Below, piece after piece: positions 55,700-64,000 of a DNA stretch of 64,000 bases. Every line of letters starts with the position of its first letter. Positions within the stretch are counted from its first letter, which is position 1. A model generated the notes under the pieces. It did no database searches. It was not told the origin of the DNA and saw only the letters and a program-made list of their open reading frames with translations. Source of the stretch: Patella vulgata. Its lineage: Eukaryota > Mollusca > Gastropoda > Patellidae. A program made the position numbers and the translations under genes. The stretch covers positions 56,147,431 through 56,211,430 of the forward strand of contig NC_065882.2 in assembly GCF_932274485.2 (NCBI RefSeq), given 5' to 3'.

Positions 55700-56389
55700 T
55701 GTAAACCTGTTATTGTTATTGGAAATCTAAAATGGTATAAGTTTTCATTTCCTTCATTACATAAAGGACATACTGGATATTCAGAATACCTCTTCTTTGG
55801 TAAACAGCAATTTGCAGAACTGTTATTGTTATTGGAAATCTTAAATGGTATAAGTTTTCATTTCCTTCATTACATAAAGGACATACTGGATATTCAGAAT
55901 ACCTCTTCTTTGGTAAACAGCACTCATGTTTAAAATTACTGTATTCAGTAAGACTATCATGTGGTAATAACTTGATATCAATATCCTTAAGCCTTAATTT
56001 CCCTAATAGTACAAATTGGCTTACGTTAACAATGCTGTCAAAATATAACATAAAACTAAATCCAAATGAGAATAAAATCATTCTCAAATGAGTAAGCTAT
56101 GTTTTCCGACCCAAATCTAATTTTTAACATTAGATACTCCTGTTTTAGCTAACGGTTTATATTCATATTGATTAAAGTACATCCATTATTTATACAAGAC
56201 AACATGTAGTAAACATTGAGGCCGTGTCGGCCACATTATCCTACAGTTCCAGAAGTGGTGGAAGATTTATGTATACCTAACACATACATAAAAACGTTTG
56301 TATGAACCCGTTCTATATCGGGTCTGTATTGAAACCCCCCGAGCTGCGAGCCGTACAATATAACCGGCTTGATTATAACATCAAATATT
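55700..56389 (-). mobile_element. LINE 3' part, reverse-transcriptase C-terminus (diverged)
   Basis: Read on the minus strand from 56389, IFDVIIKPVILYGSQ resembles the conserved 'IKPVLLYGSEIWG' region of LINE reverse transcriptases. IERVHTNVFMYVLG follows. Lower down, YPVCPLCNEGNENLYHLRF resembles the C-terminal zinc-knuckle CPLC...H. The frame is interrupted by stops and shifts between these pieces, so it is a pseudogene. It continues upstream of foldback A2 (57412-57715). The clade cannot be fixed from these pieces. Confidence 0.72.
55707..55925. repeat. 113-bp tandem duplication within the LINE
   Basis: Units from 55707 and 55820 share CTGTTATTGTTATTGGAAAT through CAGAATACCTCTTCTTTGGT with very few differences. 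It lies over the zinc-knuckle region and is much younger than the LINE insertion. Confidence 0.9.
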
Positions 56390-56393
56390 TTAA

Positions 56394-57411
56394 AGGACAA
56401 TATTGGTGTCAGTCTTTATCACATATGTGATAGAACTTGTTATACAAGTTTCAAATATTATTTTAACACAGAGATCATGGCTACGATAGATGCACAATGA
56501 GGGTTTAAAAAAAAAACGGAAGTGACGAAAGCAAAAGGAAAACACGAGTTATCATTCTATATAACCGATTGGTTAGTGCCAAATGATAAGGTCAGCTCAA
56601 TATTTTGTCATAGATCACAAGATGTCAACAGGGCTAACGCTAATCCCAACCTTAACCCTAACCCTGGACCTAGCCCCAATAACTAGGAAATGTCACGAAC
56701 TAATTTTTCATCATCCTAGGTCAGTGTATTTAGTTCTATGGTCAGTGCTTATGTGGAGACTTAACCTCTCTCCCAAATTCTTAAACCTTACCCTAACCCA
56801 CAATCTCGCCAACAATTACGTGACCTAACCTTATTTACATCTCAGCGACCTTGACAAAAATTGAGCTGGCCTTAAAAAATATATTTAGCCATAACTGACT
56901 GAATTGAGGAGTTATAACAGATACTCGGACGAATTCTACTCACTAATAATTCCTTCGAAGACAAAAGTGGTTATCTGAGACTGCGAGAGGCTCTCTGACA
57001 ATTCAAAAAAGTAATTGAATGTCACTAGATAAGAGAAAACGAGAAAAATAGAAAAAGTCCGTACATTCCCTTGTTTTTATCCATTCTACGCTTAATAAAA
57101 CATGGTAATGCATTGATATTTTATATTTTTTTCGTTTTCTCTTATATAGTGAGTCAATTATTGATTTTAGGAATTGTCAGATATCCTCCCACAGTCTGAT
57201 ATAACAACTTTTGGCCTTTGAAGGAATTATTAATGTATCTGTTATCACTCGCCAATTCAGTTAGTTATATAGAAGGATAACTGGTGTTTTCCTTTTCCTT
57301 TCGTCATTTCCGTTTTTTGAAATCTCCATTAGGCATCTATCGTAGCAATGATCCTTGTGTCAAAATTATATCTGGAACGTATTGAATCAGTTGTATCACA
57401 TATGTTGTCCT
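56394..57411. mobile_element. Foldback element A, copy 2, inserted in a LINE
   Basis: Starts AGGACAATATTGGTGTCAGT after TTAA (56390-56393) and ends TATGTTGTCCT before TTAA (57412-57415). Arms ~56394-56570 with ~56895-57010, and ~57120-57411, mirror each other; part of the right terminal repeat is deleted. An additional ~310-bp segment (56575-56890) interrupts the left arm and holds TTAACCCTAACCC-like motifs. The LINE reads across the insertion point from SFEKLISLIRRYA to IFDVIIKPVILYG, with TTAA as the duplicated target. Confidence 0.82.
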
Positions 57412-57715
57412 TTAAAGCATACCTGCGGATGAGGCTGATCAGTTTTTCAAATGAATGGATAAGTAGGAATGGGAGCTTTTTCGGCTTTAAGTTCAACAAA
57501 TGACATTTATCCCAGTGTAACCTGGAAGAAAACAAGATACCTAAATAACTATAAGTAACACCTAAGTAACACAATCAACCCTTGCCTCTTTATAATACCA
57601 CTTTTCACTTTTTCTTTATTGAGCTTCTTGAAAAACAATAAATTTTGTTTTATCAATGTTTACAGACAGTTCAGAATACTCACAAATTTTTTCTAAGAGA
57701 TTAATCTTCTTTATG
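57412..57715 (-). mobile_element. LINE reverse-transcriptase fragment upstream of the foldback
   Basis: On the minus strand, KKINLLEKICEYSELSVNID and KTKFIVF match the thumb-side 'WxLxVNxxKTKxxVF' motif of LINE reverse transcriptases. Then YSYLGILFSSRLHWDKC and SFEKLISLI match the following 'YLGxxFSS...A' region. The frame is broken by stop codons. No upstream catalytic FADD-type box was recognised, so the copy is 5'-truncated or decayed. Confidence 0.72.
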
Positions 57716-57719
57716 GAAC

Positions 57720-58430
57720 AAATGAAATAAATTGCAGCATGACTCAAAGTTAAAAGATAAAATACCAATAACATTCATAGTAGACTTATAAAACTAGTCA
57801 AGTCTGGGGCCGAGGAAATTTAGACAATTTCTTCTATGGCAAAAAGAGCTGTTTTCGAGATTTAGCCAAGTTTTCTTCAAAACATGAAACGTAATTCCAG
57901 TCAGCATATATTCAGTATATGATTGCTCTGATCAAATCAACAAAGTGTCTGCAAATGTTTTGTAAGTCTTGTCTCAATATAAAATACAATAGAGGTAAAT
58001 TATAACGATGGCGACACCGAACAATCCATAACCTTCAATCAAAAATGAAGGTTTCTGTTGTAACATGATCCGTTTTGGAAAGGTTTCTATTTTCACTGCT
58101 GGCGTCTAGATGTTCGGATCAACATGCAAAGAAATTTTGAGGAACCAAATTATTGTAAAAAGAATTGATGTAAAAAAAAAATAGACGGGAAATATTCTCA
58201 AATTATCCATGTGGGGATGATAATGATACGAAGGCGGTGTGCTTTTACAGATAATGGGTTTATATTGAACTATAAATTGTAAATATATCAATTTAGCGAG
58301 CTGCTCCTGAATTCATTACAAAGGACTTAATTTCAATAAGAGCTAGCAGCAAAATAGGTTCTTGGCGGAGATTCAATACGGTCTCGTTTGATATATTAGC
58401 TTATTGTTTTCCCGCTTTTGATGGTCTATG
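57720..58430. other. Gene-free stretch
   Basis: AT-rich, possibly including decayed 5' LINE sequence near 57720-57800. Nothing else was recognised. Confidence 0.35.
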
Positions 58431-58435
58431 TTTAA

Positions 58436-58920
58436 AGGGCGTATAGCTCTATTCTTTAGAACATTAAAATAGACTAAAAGGGGTCTAAAAGAACAATAAT
58501 ATGCATGTATATAAAGTTATTTATAATCAATTATTTTAATTTCTTATTGTCGGTGAAACACGTGAACCTTCCAAACTGAACGACATTCGTTTACGACTGT
58601 AGTTAAGTCCATTCTACACGTTTTTTAAAAAAATATTATTTTGTCGTTTGTGAACCAGTCATTAATAACTACTTCCGCATTGTCCTATAGGATATGATTT
58701 CCTTTGTTCATTACAAATGGCACCCGAAAAAAAAGAATACATGATTCGCGTACTGATTATAAACTGTGCATTGTGTATTAAATATTGGATATTACAATCT
58801 CTTATTTTCACGACACGATAACAACATCAATATTGATTGAAATGAACCGATATTGAATTCTAATTCGTGTTTTTAATTTCAAATATTATGGAAAATATTA
58901 AGTGAGAGGTTTAGCTCTTT
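58436..58920 (+). mobile_element. Family-B MITE copy
   Basis: Starts after TTAA (58432-58435) with AGGGCGTATAGCTC and carries ATATTGAATTCTAATTCGTG, TTTCAAATATTATGGAAAAT and GTGAGAGGTTTAGCTCTTT near the right end, whose TTAA is mutated. Confidence 0.7.
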
Positions 58921-58929
58921 TAGAGCGAG

Positions 58930-59700
58930 GAAATTTGTGCTGTTATCATGAATAAATAGTAACATACTAAATAACTTGTTACATGACTTAGTGACCCATC
59001 GCAAATCAATTCTATAGAAGGTGTTGATTGTTTATCTCATTGTTATAGTAGAGAGGCCGTTTTTAGGCCGTCTTCTAGGCAAATTTTGATTTATATTCCC
59101 ATAACACTCAAGTAGCACTCGCATAATTAGCTTGCTATAGATTAAAATTAATCTTTAGTTCAACTTCGTCAGCAGTATTGAGAGTGTATGGAATCGAACG
59201 TTAAAATCGACCAGTGAATAACAAATAATGACCATTTAGAAAACAGAAACAATGACTGATTCGTTATTTCCGTCTTGTCTAAAATGTAAAATACCTTATC
59301 ATTATTCTTATTTTTGAAAACTTCAAAATAAGGCATCTGCAAAAATTATCTGGAAAACTTCAAAAGTTTGTATGTATCGCGGGCCAAGTTTCGTGATCAT
59401 AGGATTAGAGCAATAATGCTTTGGACAGTATTGGAATTTGTAATTAGTATTTAATAATAGCATTATATCGAAATGGTGCTTATTACAAAATTAATGCACG
59501 TTCCTATTAGAAAGGGATTTTCACCGTCTTTTTAAAATCATAATCTGAGCTAAATTCGTTCTCCCAAACCCTTCATATTTATTTAAAAGCTAATACCATA
59601 AACATTGCCGGGATGCGTTGAGCTTCCAAGGAATGATTAATTCTGAAATATCGTAATGTCTGTATAATTATTACAAGATTTGGTCTCATTGTCACGCCAC
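58930..59700. other. Gene-free stretch
   Basis: No gene or repeat was recognised. Confidence 0.35.
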
Positions 59701-59709
59701 ATGCCTTAA

Positions 59710-59955
59710 AGATGCAATATGCATGAGCTAAATCTGTCAATTGCTTTAAATGTTATATAAATGATTATGTAACTCCCTAGAACGTCGGATGGCCATGATA
59801 TTGAATGGACTAGAAAACTCTTACCATTTAATATTTTTAAGATGAAATGGATAGCAATGGTACTTGACAATCGAGACTATCTTGTAAAAACCTCAAATAG
59901 TCATAACTTCGCTCAGAATAAAGTAACTTGACTGAAATTTTCAATGTATTCATTG
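59710..59955 (+). mobile_element. Family-C MITE copy, right-truncated
   Basis: Starts after TTAA (59706-59709) with AGATGCAATATGCATGAGCT and includes GAACGTCGGATGGCCATGAT, TGACAATCGAGACTATCTTG and GACTGAAATTTTCAATGTAT. The right inverted end is missing. Confidence 0.72.
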
Positions 59956-59964
59956 ATGGGAGAT

Positions 59965-60530
59965 CCAGTCGCCACTCGCAATACATAGCTGTATTTACTA
60001 CTACTACTACTACTACTACTACTACCCCCATCACTACTCCTCTAGCTCGAATCTTTAATATCGGTAATGTTAATAATAATATTGTATCTTTAATATCGGT
60101 AGTCGCCAGTCACAATACATAGCTGTTTATCACCCAATAATAATTCTACAGTAGATATCGCTTTACATGAATTTGATTGGTCAGTTGAAAAGGAACTACG
60201 TTTTTTATTTTCAAAGAACAGTTCATTTTTTTTTTTATTAAAAGTAACTTATTTTTTTTTATTATTAAAAATGAACTTTGCAATGGTTTTGAATTGCTGT
60301 CAAAAAATGATGTATCACTACGCCGTAATGTTATCAGGTTCAGTAAAAGTAAAATCTATAGCAAAGAATTATGCTATTTATTTGTGCATGTAAGAAAAGA
60401 TTTGGTGATAAATAAAATCTCCTACTCGCCTTTTTTGATATCAAAAAAGACTCGTAGGAGATTCTCTATACTACTACTACCCCTACTACCACTCCTCTAG
60501 CTTGAATCTTTATTATCGGTAATGTATTCC
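59965..60530. repeat. (TAC)n microsatellite with flanking direct repeats
   Basis: (TAC)n at 59997-60025. CACTCGCAATACATAGCTGT recurs as CAGTCACAATACATAGCTGT near 60105. CACTACTCCTCTAGCTCGAA with ATCTTTAATATCGGTAATGT (near 60030) recurs as CCACTCCTCTAGCTTGAATC near 60490, again beside CTACTACTAC. The palindrome at 60416-60463 lies between them. Confidence 0.65.
60416..60463. repeat. 48-bp palindrome centred on GATATC
   Basis: AATCTCCTAC ... CTTTTTTGAT | ATCAAAAAAG ... GTAGGAGATT, with only a 4-nt mismatched block in each arm and no loop. Confidence 0.85.
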
Positions 60531-60534
60531 TGTA

Positions 60535-61030
60535 TCGAGTCATAACCTCTCAACAAGAATTGCAAACATTGTAAAACGCATTTATTTGCACTTTTGTTGA
60601 TCACAATGTAGTGTAGATAAAATACAAACCTAATCTAATTTCATTCCTGTCGAGCGAAAAAACAAGTAGGGGTCTATTGAAATAGGTCTGCCTGTTTCTC
60701 TGATCTGTCCGCCCGTGCCAACCGCAGGTTTAATATAATAATTTTTTTTGTCTGAAATCCAATGACTTTTACGTGATAATAAGAAACTCATGTCACTTTT
60801 TTTTTAAAAATCTGAATACGATGAATTTGTACTATGTTTACTATGGATTTAAACATTTTGTCGAGAGATACTGTTTTTGCGACATTTTTTATGCATCGAA
60901 CATTATTTGTTTCACTATCTTTTCGGGAATCGTAATTTCTTTAAATTGACTAATGGATGAACATTTTGAACATTTAAAATCAGTTTAATCGGCGTCATTA
61001 TAGTTTGAGTCGGCTATTTCCCATCAAAAC
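60535..61030. other. Gene-free stretch
   Basis: AT-rich. Nothing recognised. Confidence 0.35.
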
Positions 61031-61032
61031 TA

Positions 61033-61250
61033 CTAGCCGCCCTACACCACTGACCAAGGGAAACCAGGGTTAGGTCTTACTAGCCTATCCCGGGACTAAC
61101 ATATGGTTCAATTGTATTTCAATAATTCGTTTGTGAATAAGGATCTTTAATAGTAGGAAGAAACCGTATGAAGCGGTAAAAACCCACAAGGTCGGACAGG
61201 TGATCCCTTATGGCAGTAAGAAATTAAAACTACGCCACGGACAGTATTGG
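61033..61250 (-). mobile_element. SINE-1 fragment followed by a diverged SINE-2 copy
   Basis: CCGCCCTACACCACTGACCA at 61037-61072 is a SINE-1 fragment. From 61088, CCCGGGACTAACATATGGTT, AATTCGTTTGTGAATAAGGA and AAAACCCACAAGGTCGGACA are SINE-2 body on the minus strand, without the (GA)n tail. Confidence 0.72.
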
Positions 61251-61254
61251 GCCA

Positions 61255-62575
61255 ACGTATGAAACTGAAATAAAAATGTCACAAACTGTTTAAGAGTGAC
61301 TTGTAACAAATAGCACCTTTTAGTCTATTTTGCCGTGGCTTTTTTTTCCTCGGAAAAATAGTAAGAAAGGGTTCAAATTCAAAATTCATAGACAGGTCTT
61401 AAAGTAAGGTACTTTTTCTGGTTGTCACCAATAGGCTAGAAATAGCTTTCCAATGGCACGGTGTCAATCAGCCTTTGTTACAGTAGTTATTTTCGCATTT
61501 TTACTGCAAAGAAAATGATGTTTGTTCATGTTTTAGGATAAAAGTGAAACTATTTTAAGTGCTTGGTAGCAATACCCTTCGATCAGACATTGTAAAAGGA
61601 CGGGGAATATCGATTTTGAAAAAAAAAATGGTAAATAACGAAAAAGAGTGGCGAATTACTCTTTGCCATCCCGATGGCGAATATCCTCTGCCTGTATTCA
61701 TCGATCTCTTAAAGTGCAATAAATACGCAACAGCGGGAATGTAATTATAGTAAAAGCCCACTCGCCCAGACGTTAGACCCAAATGTATTCAAAATAACCC
61801 CCAATTCATGTTTTTTGGACAAATTAGATATTAATTTAACATTTCAAATCAATTTTGGTCATTAATAAAGTTTTGACGTTGGTGGCGTCATCAAAGTGCA
61901 AGCGGGAGATCCTGGAGAAAAATTTCATAGAAGTATTTTTTTTTTCATCCGTGCGGCATTTATAATAATATAACAAGACTTCTGTGACGACAAACTGGAA
62001 TAAAACTAAGCAGCAGACAAATGATTACTTCCTGCAGTTCAAAGATTTCTCTATGGTGTGTAATTGTGTCAAATTGCCAGGACATAGTTTTATGGTTTCG
62101 TGTTATCACTGGCCACAATAAATACTAGGCTAATTAACGGTATATGATTTACCTACTTTTGACACATTACGTAATTTAACCACAGTTGGTCGGTTTAGTC
62201 AAAGAATTAGTTCTAAAGAAGATAATTATAGATTATTAACAATAATATGATTAAATATCCACATTTTACTTTATTTATAAATACAACTTGATTGAGATCA
62301 TAAAACTAAGTAAGCAAGTGAGTACTACTAAATGTAAGGACTGAAACTTCATGACGGGGTTAGGAATTTAAAATATTTATAGATCGTATCTTAAATTGTA
62401 AAATGGAATAGTTCTATGATGGAATTGAACAGAACGGCTCAAATAAAGTAGGAGATATAACAGCTTCTTTCACATGCCAAACCACAACAAATCTAAATCA
62501 CTTTGTTTTCGCTAATCTTAAAACAAAACAAGACAGAAGTGCCTTTAATACAATACAGTAACCTTCAAGAACTAG
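61255..62575. other. Gene-free stretch
   Basis: A 61-codon plus frame at 61559 with an opposing minus frame shows no domain. No repeat was recognised. Confidence 0.35.
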
Positions 62576-62579
62576 GACG

Positions 62580-63325
62580 CTCCATGGTAAACTGCTTGAG
62601 ATCTCTGAAATATCTCATAAAACGCAGATTTTTACTATCTAGAACGCTTTCATTCTGACTCACTTCGATATTGTTTGGGATGGGTGTTCGGAACTACTAA
62701 CAAATTAACTTGAACACCTGCAACTGGACGCACTACGGACTATCTGCGGAGCCGTTAAAAGTATACGAGCCACGATTCTCTTTATAAGGAGACCGGTTCC
62801 ATTCCTCTAAAGGAACGTCGACGAAGACAAACTTATTCTTGTCTATCAAACTTGCAATACCGCTATACCTAATTATCTTTTTACACTTTTTCCACCGTCT
62901 AGAAAATCTTTGTACAATTTTAGAAATATAAATGACTTCACTGAATATCGGTGCAGAACGAAATCATTTTCCAACTCATCTGTACCATCTGCAATAAAGG
63001 AATGGAACCGGTTAGACCAGTCAACAAAACGTTCAACAAGTCTCTCTTCTTTTAAATAAAATCTCTCTGAACAAGACTCCCCCCACCCCCAAACACTACT
63101 ACGTTGGTTCTAGAAAAGTTGAAATTATCCACAGCAAGCTACGACTTTCATGCAGTAACTTAATAGGTCACATGTTTCTTAGACACATCTCTGAAAATCC
63201 AGCTTGCAATTGTGGTTACCCTTTCGAGGATAGCGAACACTATCTTTTACACTGTCCAAATTTCAACAACGTAATTATTAATCTTATATTTACAACAGTT
63301 CACCCATATTTCAATTTAACTAAAC
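62580..63325 (+). mobile_element. LINE 3' part, C-terminal RT region (decayed)
   Basis: Pieces in several plus-strand frames follow the usual order of a LINE C-terminus: LLRSLKYLIKRRFLLSRTLS, FDIVWDGCSEL ('YADIVWDNCS'), LEHLQLDALRTICGAVKS, CRTKSFSNSSVPSAIKEWNR ('LPSxIKxWN'), then VEIIHSKLRLSCSNLIGHMF and CNCGYPFEDSEHYLLHCPNF, the C-terminal zinc-knuckle. Stops and shifts separate the pieces, so it is a pseudogene. The motifs differ from the LINE at 55700-57715, indicating a different family. Confidence 0.8.
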
Positions 63326-63329
63326 GATT

Positions 63330-64000
63330 TTGAATTATTCTTATTACAAACCATAATAAATACGGGTTGTGTATATTATAGTGTATCTACTGCTTTTCAT
63401 TATTAGCATATAATTTGTAATCTAAATAGGGATAGGGGTCTGGCATTTTGCCTGTTCCCCAATCTCCTATTAATTTATAGTGAATAAAATATCTCTTTCA
63501 AAAACCCACTTCATAGGGTGATAATTTACCAACATGTATATATATTTCCCATCGAATAGAAAGAGGTTTTTGACATTTAGATGACAATTACAGTAAAAAT
63601 TAAAATCGGTTCCTTGATAAACAGATCTCGGTTCCCGAACCCTTGTCATGTTGATAAAATGGCCCAGTTCATCATGTGCGCTGTATATTTTTAAACAATC
63701 ATATTGATCATCTCAGCTGGCTTAATGTCCGGTCAAGATTGTGAGATGCCTCTTATAAATGTATTTCGACTTTGCACTTGTACAAAAGAACCGGCTAACG
63801 TTCTGTGACAACGATTTTAATACTAATTAGCGTGTATCTATAGTACCAAACGAACAATAACAAACATACAGAAGAACACCCGGAGGCCACAATAGAATTC
63901 CTAATGACATGACAAATACATAGGGGATTTAGAAATTGAAATCTAATGTTATTTTTATCACAGGATTATCTATCTCTAATGGAAAACCATTGGGTTATTG
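63330..64000. other. 3' flank of the LINE, no gene seen
   Basis: May include the LINE 3' UTR. No poly-A or simple-repeat tail was recognised. No further feature. Confidence 0.35.

Noticed and set aside
56640-56680. Telomere-like CCTAACCCTAACC motifs
   Set aside because: Too few and too degenerate, and inside an insertion in foldback A2; no evidence for a telomeric origin.
61559-61744. 61-codon plus frame containing MVNNEKEWRITLCHPDGEYP
   Set aside because: No recognised domain, and an equally long frame lies on the opposite strand.

Overview
This window looks like AT-rich, gene-poor DNA from an animal nucleus, probably a mollusc or another lophotrochozoan. The reasons are two tRNA-derived SINE families, many MITEs and foldback elements, LINE remnants of animal type, GT/AG splice signals, a peritrophin-like chitin-binding exon and a candidate leucine-rich-repeat N-cap exon. 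The species call is inference. I see no operon, CRISPR array, rRNA gene or convincing tRNA gene.

Host coding potential is small. There is a well-supported first exon of a secreted CBM14 (peritrophin-A) protein at 5260-5743 (minus). There are two weaker candidate exons: a signal peptide plus Cys-rich N-cap at 43089-43291 (plus) and a membrane-anchor exon at 51994-52156 (plus). The one long intact ORF is the 339-residue DD34E transposase of a Tc1-like element at 33329-34855, whose 32-bp ends are identical.

Layout. 1-5 kb: SINE pieces and an array of ~160/320-bp units (1390-2345). 5-6 kb: the CBM14 exon. 6-10 kb: SINE-1 copies and a hAT-like MITE. 11.5-18.6 kb: a 598-bp TTAA MITE, a CpG-rich foldback with TA ends (13072-13716) and a 3.7-kb element with 41-bp perfect ends and TTAA duplications (14885-18609). 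18.65-18.92 kb: four tandem hairpin units whose outer stems differ in sequence but stay complementary. 20.4-24.1 kb: an inverted duplication holding a gag fossil, a 371-bp MITE and two SINE-2 copies. 24.5-32.6 kb: SINE-2, a small hAT MITE, a TTAA MITE and foldback A1. 33.3-34.9 kb: the Tc1-like element. 38.05-39.5 kb: a foldback with ~600-bp arms around a zinc-finger-like exon. 43-50 kb: the N-cap exon, a MITE nested in a SINE, family B and C MITEs, another foldback and a 5'-truncated SINE-2 with a 14-bp target duplication. 51-64 kb: a 286-bp MITE, the membrane-anchor exon, foldback A2 inserted into a LINE, further family B/C copies and a second LINE 3' end.

Most of the recognisable sequence is a layered community of transposable elements. 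Several nestings give relative ages: MITE in SINE-1, foldback in LINE, SINE-2 in foldback. Many families use TTAA targets, and the two SINE families share a 3' terminal motif, which suggests a shared LINE partner.
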